Shown here: positions 10,904 to 20,235 of the stretch, piece after piece
Position numbering within the stretch: the first letter of the stretch is position 1
How the letters are laid out: every line of letters begins with the position of its first letter
DNA from: Gynuella sunshinyii YC6258
GTDB lineage: Bacteria; Pseudomonadota; Gammaproteobacteria; Pseudomonadales; Natronospirillaceae
NCBI RefSeq assembly: GCF_000940805.1
Contig: NZ_CP007142.1
Span: 4,254,593-4,318,592 of the forward strand
Direction: 5' to 3'
DNA length: 64,000 bases
Notes under the pieces: generated by a model
Databases searched by the model: none
Seen by the model: the letters and a program-made list of their open reading frames with translations, nothing else
What the model was told of the DNA's origin: nothing
Translations under genes and position numbers: made by a program

Positions 10904-11911
10904 TTAACGACGACGGAAACAGGACAACAGCGGAAACAGTACAGCCAGCCATATCGGGCTCAATGCCCCGCTGAAAATACTTGATGCACCGCCACCATCA
11001 CCTCCAGAACTAGATGATGCCACAATGGATGGTGATACATTTCCGTTCAAAACATCACTGATCCAATCGGTAGCCACACTGACCCGGCCATAAACGCCGG
11101 GAAAATAAGGATCACCGCAGCCGATATCGTTTCCTTTTTCACCTTCATCACCAAAACTGACGGTACCCACCAGAACATACCCACCGCCGGACGACTTGAC
11201 TAAAGGCCCACCACTATCACCCTGACAGGAGTCACCCACGATGGAGTACGGAGTGCCTCCGTAGGTATAGGTGTCCGCATCACCAATCGCACATACCATG
11301 TTATCTAATATGTTGATGACTCCAGAGTAGTAAGAAATACACAAAGAATTGGATATGGTCTTCAATTCAACGATTTGAAGAGTATCCGGATAACTAACAT
11401 CAGCTGTCGTCTGCTCATTATGCAGATCCACAGGATTCATATCTCCCCAGCCAAGTGTCCAGACTGTATCGCTGTTTCCCACTGACCCCAATTCAATAGG
11501 AGTCTGCGCACTGGCTTCATCCAACTCCAGAATGGCAAAATCATACTTCATGGTATTGGATGAAAAATTCGGATTAAGGTATATCTTACTGACGGTTCGT
11601 ATTTCGTTGTCATCATTATCAAATGGTGTCAGATCACCAATATTCAGCAGCATATTGGCAACACCAGACGAACTCATCTGATTTACACAATGCGCCGCGG
11701 TCAATACATATTTCGAACTGATCAGGCTGCCGCCACAAAACTGACTATAGTAACCATTGCCGACATATTTCATCACCGCCGTCACAAACGGCCACTCTCC
11801 AGTAGCATCGTCACCGGCGATAATTCTGCTTTGCGCCATGGCATTGCACGTCAACAAACCTGCGGTCAAAGTGAACGCGACTACAATCAGCTTAGTTAAT
11901 AGTTTTCCCAT
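10904..11911 (-). CDS. Secreted trypsin-like serine protease with GlyGly-CTERM-like tail
   Basis: This 335-residue S1-family protease has a signal peptide (cleavage near AMA-Q27). The activation-type sequence RIIAGDDATGEWPF follows. The catalytic triad is His74 (TAAHC), Asp124 (YDFAILEL) and Ser233 (GDSCQGDSGGP). The C-terminus has a Gly/Ser-rich linker (GGDGGGASS), a hydrophobic helix and a terminal RRR. This matches the GlyGly-CTERM sorting signal processed by rhombosortase in type II secretion-dependent surface proteins. It overlaps the upstream small lipoprotein gene by 20 bases, suggesting translational coupling. The cleavage target is unknown. Confidence 0.9.
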   Translation of the reverse strand: MGKLLTKLIVVAFTLTAGLLTCNAMAQSRIIAGDDATGEWPFVTAVMKYVGNGYYSQFCGGSLISSKYVLTAAHCVNQMSSSGVANMLLNIGDLTPFDNDDNEIRTVSKIYLNPNFSSNTMKYDFAILELDEASAQTPIELGSVGNSDTVWTLGWGDMNPVDLHNEQTTADVSYPDTLQIVELKTISNSLCISYYSGVINILDNMVCAIGDADTYTYGGTPYSIVGDSCQGDSGGPLVKSSGGGYVLVGTVSFGDEGEKGNDIGCGDPYFPGVYGRVSVATDWISDVLNGNVSPSIVASSSSGGDGGGASSIFSGALSPIWLAVLFPLLSCFRRR

Positions 11912-12263
11912 GACCCATCAGCCTCGTGCCAGTTGAAAATAAAATCGGATTGGTTAGCGACGTAAACGCCTGATCCAATTGAAATGATAAAGCCACCAAA
12001 TGCGGCATCGCACGACAATTATCGGAACGGATACGGCTAAATGTCAGCTGCTCATCAGTAATCGAATATTCAAGATCAGAGCTATCTGTACAGCCATTGG
12101 ACATCACTTCAATTATGAAATGATCTCCTTCCCAACGAGGGTTAAACACATTAAGCGAGGAGGTTTCGGTTTTATTGTTCTGCGCCATTGCATTGCACCC
12201 TGACAAGATGAAAGAGCAGGTCAGCAATATGGCCAAAGTCATTCTGAACATTGTTTTATCCAT
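11892..12263 (-). CDS. Small predicted lipoprotein of unknown function
   Basis: This 123-residue protein has a hydrophobic signal segment ending in a lipobox (FILSGC), so it should be lipidated. The mature part has two further cysteines that could pair, and no domain I recognise. In-frame starts further upstream (ATG at 12290, TTG at 12296) exist. I prefer the ATG at 12263 because it gives a compact signal peptide. Its 3' end overlaps the serine protease start by 20 bases, and the two share the NAMAQ sequence around their signal-peptide ends. A role as inhibitor or chaperone of the protease is possible but only inferred from the coupling. Confidence 0.65.
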   Translation of the reverse strand: MDKTMFRMTLAILLTCSFILSGCNAMAQNNKTETSSLNVFNPRWEGDHFIIEVMSNGCTDSSDLEYSITDEQLTFSRIRSDNCRAMPHLVALSFQLDQAFTSLTNPILFSTGTRLMGHGKTIN

Positions 12264-12421
12264 ATTCACTTGAGTATCGTGAAAAATCATAGTCAATCAG
12301 ATGGAATATGTCCCACTCCAATTTGACCACATGGATAATATCATTCAGCAGTGGTATAGGCTTGTTAAAGTTTTTGACGAATTAAGAAAAAAATAAGGAG
12401 GTTACCAAGAAACAAGTTCTC

Positions 12422-13336
12422 TCATTCGTCAAAGTCAGGATGCCTGGCCATCGGATCGTCAGGGTCATCCATGATGCGTTCAATACGAATGGATACCCGT
12501 CGGTTTTTTGCACGACCTGCAGCGGTTGCGTTGCTGGCCACTGGGTAACGTTCGCCGTGATAATTCAAAATCATCATACCGACATCAATGTTACGGGACA
12601 TCAGATACTGTTGAACCAGGTCAGCCCGTTTTTCTGATAACCGCCGATTCTCATAACGGGAGCCACGATCATCCGTATGACCGTCGATATAAATGTTGAT
12701 TACCCGGGTATCGGTCAGAATGTAAGTAGCAATCTTGTTCAACAGCCGCTTGTCTGCGGCATCCAGTTCATCCTGACCATTGTCAAAATAAATATTGGTA
12801 CGTTTAATCTGATCATAGTTCACCGGCAGCAACCCGGAAACACATGCCAGATATTGTTCGTAATAAGGTTTGAACTGAGCAGGAGAAAGACGCACCCGGA
12901 TGCGGTCACTGAGATAAATTGCCTGTCTGGTGAACGTCGGTGCCATGCCATCCAGCAATTCTGCCATCATACGGTCAGAACGAATGGACTCAACCACAAC
13001 CGGATAACGGGTGTCCCGAACTCTCACGTAGCCAAGATCCGAAGTCAGGGCATTGGCTTTCCAGTCGGGTGCTTCAACCACCAATGCGGCCTTGCCTTCG
13101 CGCATTTGGTTGTGATCGGTCTCCAGGTAAAACAACAGGTCTTCACCAGCTTCACGAAAGAACACCCCCGAGCCATATAAAGGTATGTTCTGCCGAAAGA
13201 GGCAACCAAACGGTGAAGAGACGAGCTTCCACTCGGTGTCATTCAGGCCAGTCGTAAAAGTAATGGTTTGACCTTGTACGGCAAGGATCAAACCAAGAAA
13301 GAAGAATAAAATGCGTTGATAATTGGCCATAAGCAC
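12422..13336 (-). CDS. motY: Sodium-type flagellar stator-associated protein MotY
   Basis: This 304-residue exported protein has a short signal peptide, then a MotY-like N-terminal domain with the WKLVSSPFGCLFRQNIPLYGSG pattern split here into its conserved Trp, Cys and IP..G elements. A C-terminal OmpA-family peptidoglycan-binding domain follows (IDGHTDDRGS, the RRLSEKRADLV helix and KNRRVSIRI). MotY forms the T-ring that holds PomA/PomB-type stators in polar sodium-driven flagella of marine gammaproteobacteria. No other flagellar genes are nearby, which is usual for motY. A generic OmpA-like envelope protein is the alternative. Confidence 0.82.
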   Translation of the reverse strand: MLMANYQRILFFFLGLILAVQGQTITFTTGLNDTEWKLVSSPFGCLFRQNIPLYGSGVFFREAGEDLLFYLETDHNQMREGKAALVVEAPDWKANALTSDLGYVRVRDTRYPVVVESIRSDRMMAELLDGMAPTFTRQAIYLSDRIRVRLSPAQFKPYYEQYLACVSGLLPVNYDQIKRTNIYFDNGQDELDAADKRLLNKIATYILTDTRVINIYIDGHTDDRGSRYENRRLSEKRADLVQQYLMSRNIDVGMMILNYHGERYPVASNATAAGRAKNRRVSIRIERIMDDPDDPMARHPDFDE

Positions 13337-13595
13337 GCGCTCAAGGAAGAATTCTGGTAACTTGCTACCAGTCTATGTCGGTATTTTTGCCTGAATCTTT
13401 AATCCTCTTTACCATGTGCCAGGATTGACAGGTGTCTTGTCAGCGCAAATTGCAGTGGTTAACTGCTCAAAAAAACCGATAATTGATGGTCTGAATATGG
13501 CGACCAGCAGATTCAGGACTGCAAGGCATCACCGAATATTGAAACTGTGTCCCGGACCAGATTCCGGAACGCTTACTGACAATAGGAAATACTGA

Positions 13596-14267
13596 GTGTC
13601 TGAACAAAAACCATCCACACCGATGAACCAACGCTTCCGTGGCTTCTATCCAGTCGTCATTGATGTTGAAACCGCCGGATTCAACGATCAAACCGATGCG
13701 TTACTCGAAATCGCTGCGGTTACCCTGAAAGTGGATCAAAACGGTTGGCTGGTACCCGATCAATCGATAGCCTTCGAAATCGAACCATTTGAAGGGGCCA
13801 ATATTGAAGAGTCCTCGCTGCAGTTTACCGGTATCGATCCATTTAACCCGTTCCGCGATGCCGTCTCAGAGCAAAAAGCCCTGAATGACATCTTCCAGTT
13901 GGTCCGCAAAGGTATCAAAAACACCCATTGCAACCGGGCGATCGTCGTGGCCCACAATGCCCACTTCGACCATGGATTCCTGAAAGCAGCTGTCGAGCGC
14001 TGCGAAATCAAACGCGATCCGTTCCATCCTTTTTCCAGTTTTGATACGGCTTCACTGTCCGGCCTTGCTTTTGGTCAGACGGTTCTGGCCAAAGCCTGTA
14101 AATCTGCCGGTATCGAGTTTGATAATCACGAAGCCCATAGCGCACTGTACGACACTCAGAAAACCGCTGAATTATTCTGTGCGATTGTGAACAAATGGAA
14201 ATCCATGGGTGGATGGCCACCCGCAGAACAAGTTCCGAAGGCAGGTAACGATGAATGTGATCATTGA
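13596..14267 (+). CDS. rnt: Ribonuclease T
   Basis: This 223-residue DnaQ-like 3'-5' exonuclease trims the 3' ends of tRNA and other stable RNAs. Motif I is [10 protein letters not shown], motif II lies around [12 protein letters not shown], and the C-terminal His/Asp motif is [18 protein letters not shown]. The start is a GTG at 13596 with AGGAAA seven bases upstream; the next ATG (13623) would remove the usual N-terminus. The downstream thiamine-binding-fold gene starts inside its last 17 bases. Confidence 0.94.
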   Translation: MSEQKPSTPMNQRFRGFYPVVIDVETAGFNDQTDALLEIAAVTLKVDQNGWLVPDQSIAFEIEPFEGANIEESSLQFTGIDPFNPFRDAVSEQKALNDIFQLVRKGIKNTHCNRAIVVAHNAHFDHGFLKAAVERCEIKRDPFHPFSSFDTASLSGLAFGQTVLAKACKSAGIEFDNHEAHSALYDTQKTAELFCAIVNKWKSMGGWPPAEQVPKAGNDECDH

Positions 14268-14553
14268 TTTATGCGTCATTCCCATGGGCACGACGGCGTC
14301 TGTTTCTGGATATATCGCAGAATGCCAGAGAGTCCTGGAAGGCACCGGTTTGAGCTATACCATGCATTCTTATGGCACTAATATCGAAGGTGAATGGGAT
14401 GAAGTCATGGCGGCTGTCAAAGCCTGTCATGAAGCAGTACATAAAATGGGAGCCCCGAGAATTTCATCAACCCTCAAGATTGGCACCCGGACAGACAAAT
14501 CACAGACCATGCAGGACAAAATCGATGTGGTCAATGAACTGCTGAATTCCTGA
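14251..14553 (+). CDS. MTH1187/YkoF-family thiamine-binding-fold protein
   Basis: This 100-residue protein belongs to the DUF77/thiamine_BP family ([31 protein letters not shown], given as its motif order IPMGT, then YI..C, then [16 protein letters not shown]). Members form ferredoxin-like dimers that bind thiamine-like ligands, but the cellular role is unclear. I set the start at the ATG at 14251 because AGGTAACG precedes it; an upstream in-frame codon at 14209 has no such site. It overlaps the rnt 3' end by 17 bases, so translation is probably coupled. Confidence 0.82.
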   Translation: MNVIIDLCVIPMGTTASVSGYIAECQRVLEGTGLSYTMHSYGTNIEGEWDEVMAAVKACHEAVHKMGAPRISSTLKIGTRTDKSQTMQDKIDVVNELLNS

Positions 14554-14608
14554 ACGACCGTGCAGAGAAGTATCGAACAGCATCGATACCGGAGAAACAG
14601 GCAAAATA

Positions 14609-14630
14609 AAAGGGGCTGATTGCCCCTTTT
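14609..14630. terminator. Bidirectional terminator between the DUF77 and peroxiredoxin genes
   Basis: An A-run, GGGGC stem, short loop, GCCCC stem and T-run (AAAAGGGGCTGATTGCCCC then TTTT) reads as a terminator from both sides and lies between convergent genes. Confidence 0.88.
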
Positions 14631-14649
14631 GAAAATGGAATACTTAGAT

Positions 14650-15273
14650 TTACAGTTTGTCTGAATTTTCTGCCAGATATTTGGCAACACCGTCAGGAGT
14701 GTTGACCATACCGGCATCACCTTTGTTCCAGCCAGCCGGACAGACCTGTCCATTTTCTTCGAAGAATTGCAGAGCCTCAACGATACGAACCACTTCGTCC
14801 ATATTACGACCCAGAGGTTCATCATTAACCACCTGATGACGAACGATGCCTTTCTGGTCAATCACAAACGTGGCCCGCATGGCAACACCCGCAGGATAGT
14901 AAGAATCGCCACCTTCAGCCTCAATGCCATAGGCTTTGGCGATGCTGTGATCCATATCTGCTGCCAGGGTATAGCTTACCGCGCCGATACCACCTTCATT
15001 TACAGGCGTGTTTCTCCAGGCATTGTGAGTAAAATGTGAATCGATGGACAGACCGACAACTTCACAACCAAGCTCTTTCAGCTTGCTAACGCGGTGGTCC
15101 ATAGCGATCAACTCTGAAGGACACACAAATGTGAAGTCCAGAGGATAGAAAAACACCACGGCGTATTTACCTTTAATAGCTTCAGACAGTTTGAAACTGC
15201 CGACGATGGAACCATCCCCCAGTACCGCCTGTGTATCAAAATCAGGTGCTTTTTTTCCAACCAAAATGCTCAT
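14650..15273 (-). CDS. Typical 2-Cys peroxiredoxin (AhpC/Prx1 type)
   Basis: This 207-residue peroxiredoxin reduces hydrogen peroxide and organic hydroperoxides in the cytoplasm. The peroxidatic Cys51 is in FYPLDFTFVCPSE and the resolving Cys178 is in GQVCPAGW, followed by the YLAENSDKL tail. The family and subclass are clear. The reductant (AhpF or thioredoxin) cannot be told, since no ahpF lies beside it. I found no clear OxyR site upstream. Confidence 0.93.
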   Translation of the reverse strand: MSILVGKKAPDFDTQAVLGDGSIVGSFKLSEAIKGKYAVVFFYPLDFTFVCPSELIAMDHRVSKLKELGCEVVGLSIDSHFTHNAWRNTPVNEGGIGAVSYTLAADMDHSIAKAYGIEAEGGDSYYPAGVAMRATFVIDQKGIVRHQVVNDEPLGRNMDEVVRIVEALQFFEENGQVCPAGWNKGDAGMVNTPDGVAKYLAENSDKL

Positions 15274-15408
15274 TGTATGCTCCTAAATATTATTTCAGTT
15301 CTTTCAATAGTTATGCCGTCACCCGGGATCTGGCCCGCTGTATTATCCCTTGACCAGCCCCGGACGTCCTTAAAGCAAATGCCATCATTGGGGTTTAAGC
15401 TCAGAAAA

Positions 15409-17892
15409 TCAAACATTTCTTAACACATTTAATGGAGGGGTTCTCGTCACTCTTCGAGTGGACAGATAGCCAATCCCTCCGATCAACAGCATTCCCAACC
15501 ATGGACCACTCCCCCACAGCCACGGATGAAAACGGAAACTGATGTCAAACACCTGAGTTTGCAGAAAAAACAGACAGGCTTCCGCCCCTATCACCGCCAG
15601 CAGACCCGCCAGCCAACCCATCACGCCAAATTCAATGATCAGACTTCCAGCCACCATCCCGCGTCTGGCTCCCAGTGTCCGCAAAATAGCACTTTCCTTG
15701 AAGCGCATGTCCAGTGTTGCCTGTATGCTGGCAATCAACACCAGGATTCCACAGGCCAGTACCAGCAACAAAATGAACTCCACGGCCAATGATACTTGAG
15801 TGATGATTTTCTGAATCTGCTCGATCACGCTGTCCAACTCGATCAGCGTGGCTGTCGGAAACTCTCTCGCCAATTGGTTGAGCAAAGGTTTATCAGCGGG
15901 TGTCAGATAAAAGCTGGTTAGCCAGCTGGCCGCATCTCCGGACAGAATCTCACCCGAAAAGATGACAAAGAAGTTGGGCTGCATCGAATCCCACTGAACG
16001 GTTCTCAAACTCGCCACGGTTGCTTTGGTGTCCTGACCGGCGATACTGAAAGTCATCTCGTCGCCCACTTTAATCCCAAGCCCTTTGGCATAGTCTGTCT
16101 CAACCGACACCAACGATTTCTGTTCATCCCCCGGTTGCCACCATTGACCTTCCACCACCTCATTATCTGGCCCCAGTTCGTTCGACCAGGTCAGATTCAA
16201 CTCCCTCTGATAACTGCTGTCATCTTCGGCGGCATACTGTTCCAACAGAGTCTTCATGTCGGTACCGTTGACCGCTGTCACCCGACCTCTGACCATAGGA
16301 TAAAACGGTGAATGACTGATCTGATGGCTATTCAGAAAGCCCTCAATGGCTTCTTTCTGAAGATTAAAAATATTAAACATGAAATGGTTCGGAGCATCCT
16401 GGGGCAGTTGTCTTTGCCAGTCCTGAATCAAGGAAGTACGGACCAGAGACAGTACGAACAGCAGTAACAACGCCACGGAAAAGATCATCACCTGCAGGGA
16501 ATTCTGACGACTGTGACGTTGCAGACTCGCTAAACCGAGACGCCAGGTGCTTCCAAGACGGGCTCCAAGACGACGGCTGAGGCGAATCAATAACCACGCA
16601 AACACCGACACGCTGATCAAAGAAACAATACCGCCGCCCATCAATGCCGCCGTGATGGCAAGGCTGCGGCTGTACCAAAGAACCAGTACCAGTACGGCAA
16701 GGATGCCAATCATCAACGCACTGGTACCGGATACCAGAGCTTCCCCATCATCTACCCGCAATACCCGTGACGGCGGTACGTTGCGCAGAGCCAGCAATGG
16801 TGGAGCGGCGAATGCCATCAAACAAATCAGTCCGGTCATCCCACCGGTCACGTATGCGCCTGGCCCGGCCGTTGCTATGCTGCCGGGCAACAGGCTGGCG
16901 AACGCCTTCAGTATCGCCCAATGAGCCAACCAACCGGCAATCCATCCCAGTAACACCCCTAACACTGCAAGCAGAAACAGATTCAACAGATAAAGCCGGG
17001 CAACTGCTGCCGGTCCCATCCCCAGAGTCTTCAACAAGGCCACATGACCGGCCTGACGTACACTGTAACGACGGGACGCCAGCGCCAGGGCAACACCCGC
17101 CAGCATTACGCCCAGAGACCCCGCCAACAGAAGAAAACTTTCTGCCCGATCCATGGCCGAACCTATCCCGCGATTACCCTCACGCGGCATAACCCAGCGA
17201 TAATGATCGCCCAACTGTGGTTCCAGTTCACTGCGCAGCTGTTCAACTTCAGAATCGGCACCAGACACCACCAGACCATATTGAATACGGCTGCCGGGCT
17301 GTACCGATTTCGTTGCCGCCACATCGGCAATATTCATAATGACTCTGGGACTCATGAAAAACATACTTTGAGGGCTGTCAGGTTCTTTGAGCAGGGCCTT
17401 GGTAGCGGTGAGCGTTGCTTCACCAATCGTTACCTGATCCCCGACTTCTATCCCCAACGCCCCAAACAGCCTCGATGCCATCCATATTTCCCCGGGCCCA
17501 GGTGCCGAATCCACCTCAGTACCTTCGATAAATGGCTGGTCACTGACCGTTACTTTGCCTTTCAGCGGATATGAATCGCTAACGGCCTTCACTGATGTCA
17601 GCTGCATGCCCTGAGCGGAAAAAGCCATGGCCTGAAAATTCATCATATCCGTAGTCTCAAGGCCAAGATCGTAAGCTTGCTGCTGCCATTGCACCGGAAT
17701 GGCCTGACTGCCACGGAGCTGCGCATCGCCGGCCAGCAATACACCCGCCTGAACATCTATGGTGTTTCTGATTCGTTCGGAAAAGAGGCTGATACTGGTG
17801 ACCGTGGCCACAGCAACCAACAACGACATCAGCAGGATATTCAGCTCGCCTCCTTTCCAGTCACGCCAGAGCAATTTGAATCCTGTTTTCAT
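15409..17892 (-). CDS. ybbP: FtsX-like ABC transporter permease YbbP
   Basis: This 827-residue inner-membrane permease has an N-terminal transmembrane helix after [12 protein letters not shown], large periplasmic MacB-like regions and two FtsX-type transmembrane blocks. Start choice: the ATG at 17892 overlaps the ybbA stop as ATGA, whereas a longer frame to 17943 would run deep into ybbA. It works with the YbbA ATPase and neighbours tesA, as in E. coli. These MacB-type exporters may move lipids or other hydrophobic molecules in the envelope. The exact substrate is unknown. Confidence 0.92.
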   Translation of the reverse strand: MKTGFKLLWRDWKGGELNILLMSLLVAVATVTSISLFSERIRNTIDVQAGVLLAGDAQLRGSQAIPVQWQQQAYDLGLETTDMMNFQAMAFSAQGMQLTSVKAVSDSYPLKGKVTVSDQPFIEGTEVDSAPGPGEIWMASRLFGALGIEVGDQVTIGEATLTATKALLKEPDSPQSMFFMSPRVIMNIADVAATKSVQPGSRIQYGLVVSGADSEVEQLRSELEPQLGDHYRWVMPREGNRGIGSAMDRAESFLLLAGSLGVMLAGVALALASRRYSVRQAGHVALLKTLGMGPAAVARLYLLNLFLLAVLGVLLGWIAGWLAHWAILKAFASLLPGSIATAGPGAYVTGGMTGLICLMAFAAPPLLALRNVPPSRVLRVDDGEALVSGTSALMIGILAVLVLVLWYSRSLAITAALMGGGIVSLISVSVFAWLLIRLSRRLGARLGSTWRLGLASLQRHSRQNSLQVMIFSVALLLLFVLSLVRTSLIQDWQRQLPQDAPNHFMFNIFNLQKEAIEGFLNSHQISHSPFYPMVRGRVTAVNGTDMKTLLEQYAAEDDSSYQRELNLTWSNELGPDNEVVEGQWWQPGDEQKSLVSVETDYAKGLGIKVGDEMTFSIAGQDTKATVASLRTVQWDSMQPNFFVIFSGEILSGDAASWLTSFYLTPADKPLLNQLAREFPTATLIELDSVIEQIQKIITQVSLAVEFILLLVLACGILVLIASIQATLDMRFKESAILRTLGARRGMVAGSLIIEFGVMGWLAGLLAVIGAEACLFFLQTQVFDISFRFHPWLWGSGPWLGMLLIGGIGYLSTRRVTRTPPLNVLRNV

Positions 17893-18557
17893 TGTCCTGG
17901 CTCCACTATGGCTCCAGCTTCGATGACTATCTGACGATGACAACGACTGGCCAAACGGATGTCATGAGTCACCAACACCAGAGTCGTGCCTGCCTCTTCG
18001 TTCAGCTCAAATAACAAATCAGCAATTTTACCTCCGGTTACCGTATCAAGATTGCCCGTCGGCTCATCCGCAAACATGATAGGTGCCTCTGAGGCAAAAG
18101 CCCTGGCAATGGCAACACGCTGCTGTTCGCCGCCGGAAAGCTGTTTGGGATAGTGATGTTCACGCCCGGTCAGCCCCACTCTGGCAAATACCTCTCTGGC
18201 CTTAGTCGCAGGATCCTCTACTCCCCGGACCTCCAAAGGCAACATGACATTTTCCAGAGCCGTCAGACTGCCAAGCAATTGAAAATTCTGAAATACAAAC
18301 GCTACCAGTCGGCCTCTGATCTGCGCCCGCTGCTCTTCATCCAGACGGGTAATTTCCTCACCCTGAAGGTAGATCTGGCCTGAAGAGGGGGTATCCAGTC
18401 CGGCCAGTAATCCCAGTAACGTTGATTTGCCTGAACCGGACGCGCCAACAATCGCAACGCTTTCTCCCGGCTTGATTTCCAGATCAATCCCTTTCAGGAT
18501 CGTCAATTGACCCTCGGAGGTCTGTACTTCTTGTTTCAACGCGGTGCTTTTTATCAT
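17889..18557 (-). CDS. ybbA: ABC transporter ATP-binding protein YbbA
   Basis: This 222-residue LolD/MacB-type ATPase has Walker [10 protein letters not shown], the signature [14 protein letters not shown] and Walker [13 protein letters not shown]. It powers the YbbP permease, whose gene overlaps its stop by 4 bases. The ATG at 18557 is preferred over an upstream in-frame codon at 18632 because the longer N-terminus would be antisense to most of the tesA signal peptide and matches no family extension. Its start codon shares two bases with that of the divergent tesA. Confidence 0.93.
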   Translation of the reverse strand: MIKSTALKQEVQTSEGQLTILKGIDLEIKPGESVAIVGASGSGKSTLLGLLAGLDTPSSGQIYLQGEEITRLDEEQRAQIRGRLVAFVFQNFQLLGSLTALENVMLPLEVRGVEDPATKAREVFARVGLTGREHHYPKQLSGGEQQRVAIARAFASEAPIMFADEPTGNLDTVTGGKIADLLFELNEEAGTTLVLVTHDIRLASRCHRQIVIEAGAIVEPGQ

Positions 18558-19176
18558 GCTTTGTCCAAAGGTTATTAAAACATTGGCGATAATGGTTCTG
18601 ATGCTGACGACTTCGGCGACACTTTCAGCCAAAACAATTCTGGTCCTGGGTGACAGTATCAGCGCTGCCTATGGCATCCCGGCAGATGCGGGCTGGGTTA
18701 CTCTGTTACAGCAAAAGCTACAGCAACAGGGCTTTGATGATCAGGTCATCAATGCATCCTTCGGCGGTGCCACCAGCGAGTCAGGCGTGCAAAGACTGCC
18801 CGGACTGCTGAAACAGTATCAGCCTGATATTCTGTTACTTGAACTGGGTGGCAACGATGGCCTGCAGGGCAAACCGGTGCCATACATTACACAAAACCTG
18901 CGTACGATGATCTCTACAGCTCAGGCCTCTCAGGTTCAGGTTGTGCTGTTAGGTATCAAGATTCCGCCGAATTATGGAAGCCGTTACACTGAACCATTTT
19001 TTCAGCAATATGAAAATCTAGCCAATGAATACAAGCTTGTTTACGTTCCCTTTATCCTCGCAGGTATCGCCGAAAATCCTGCTTTGATGCAAAACGACGG
19101 TATTCATCCAGTGGCAGAGGCTCAGTCCATGATTGTTCAAAATATCTGGCCCGTATTGATGCCATTGCTGAAGTGA
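18556..19176 (+). CDS. tesA: Acyl-CoA thioesterase I / lysophospholipase L1
   Basis: This 206-residue periplasmic SGNH hydrolase cleaves acyl-CoA and lysophospholipid esters. The signal peptide is followed by block I LGDSISAAYG (Ser nucleophile), block III GGNDGL and the catalytic Asp/His pair in NDGIHPVAEAQ. I use the ATG at 18556 because it keeps two lysines in the n-region of the signal peptide. A GTG at 18544 and an ATG at 18592 are alternatives, and no strong ribosome binding site separates them. Divergent pairing with ybbA-ybbP matches E. coli. Confidence 0.94.
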   Translation: MLCPKVIKTLAIMVLMLTTSATLSAKTILVLGDSISAAYGIPADAGWVTLLQQKLQQQGFDDQVINASFGGATSESGVQRLPGLLKQYQPDILLLELGGNDGLQGKPVPYITQNLRTMISTAQASQVQVVLLGIKIPPNYGSRYTEPFFQQYENLANEYKLVYVPFILAGIAENPALMQNDGIHPVAEAQSMIVQNIWPVLMPLLK

Positions 19177-19198
19177 CAACTCGGAACGGAGGTCTTGA

Positions 19199-20158
19199 TT
19201 GAACGCCTATTACCCCCGCCCAGGCCTGCGCAACCCTCATGTACAATCCATCGCCCCCAGTCTGTTGCGTTATGTCCCTAACCACTTTAGCCGACATCAG
19301 CTTGAGCTGCCCGATGGTGACTTTCTGTTGCTGGACTGGCAGCGCCAGAACAGTCATCGCCTGGTTATTCTCAGCCATGGTCTCGAAGGACACAGCCGCA
19401 GAGCGTATGTCGCCGGAATGGCGAGAGCTTTTTTTCGCCAGGGCTATGATGCTCTGGCCTGGAACTTTCGCAGTTGTGGTGGCCGACTGAACCGACTCCC
19501 CAGGTTTTATCACAGTGGAGCCACTGAAGATCTGGATGCGGTCGTGCAACATGCCGTCGACCTGGGCTATCAGCAGATTGTCCTGGTCGGATTCAGCATG
19601 GGAGGTAATCTGACACTGGTTTATCTGGGACGGCATCAGGTACCAGACGCCATCAAAGCAGCAGTGACATTCTCTGTTCCCTGCGATCTCGCCAACTGTG
19701 CTGATCAACTTGCCAACACACGCAATGGTTTTTATATGCGGCGCTTCCTCAAAGATCTGCAACCCAAGATCGAAGCCAAAGCCCGACAGTTTCCCCAACT
19801 GATCTCAGCCACCGATTACCACCGCCTGAAGAACTTTCACGATTTCGACGCCTGCTACACTGCTCCGCTGCATGGTTTCAGCAGTGCCAATGACTACTGG
19901 CATCAATCCTCGGCACTGCATTATCTGCCCAACATCACCATTCCTACACTGCTGGTCAACGCCAGAGATGACAGTTTTCTGGGACCAAACTGTTACCCAG
20001 ATGAACTAGCGGAAAAACATCGCTTCCTGCATTTTGAAGCACCGATGCATGGTGGCCATGTTGGCTTCATCCGTTATCAACTCTGGCGTGAATTATGGTC
20101 TGAAACCAGAGCTTTACAGTTCGTACGGCAGTATTTGGAAAGTCCTTCACACAGGTAA
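19199..20158 (+). CDS. yheT: YheT-family alpha/beta hydrolase
   Basis: This 319-residue member of the YheT/ABHD1-3 family has RNPHVQSIAPSLLR at the N-terminus and the oxyanion HGLEGH. The nucleophile elbow GFSMGGN carries the Ser, the acid is in NARDDSF, and the catalytic His in the GGHVGF motif. Substrates are unknown, probably acyl esters. The start is an uncommon TTG at 19199, chosen because a full GGAGG lies seven bases upstream and the protein then begins like its homologues. Confidence 0.9.
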   Translation: MNAYYPRPGLRNPHVQSIAPSLLRYVPNHFSRHQLELPDGDFLLLDWQRQNSHRLVILSHGLEGHSRRAYVAGMARAFFRQGYDALAWNFRSCGGRLNRLPRFYHSGATEDLDAVVQHAVDLGYQQIVLVGFSMGGNLTLVYLGRHQVPDAIKAAVTFSVPCDLANCADQLANTRNGFYMRRFLKDLQPKIEAKARQFPQLISATDYHRLKNFHDFDACYTAPLHGFSSANDYWHQSSALHYLPNITIPTLLVNARDDSFLGPNCYPDELAEKHRFLHFEAPMHGGHVGFIRYQLWRELWSETRALQFVRQYLESPSHR

Positions 20159-20235
20159 ACCTCTGAGGTGATTGAAATAAAAAGCCTTAAACCCCATTAG
20201 AACAAACCATTGTCCATCAACAGCTGTTAAATCAC

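Noticed and set aside
19052-19798. 248-codon minus-strand frame across tesA and yheT
   Set aside because: Both overlapped genes are firmly identified and the frame has no family motif.
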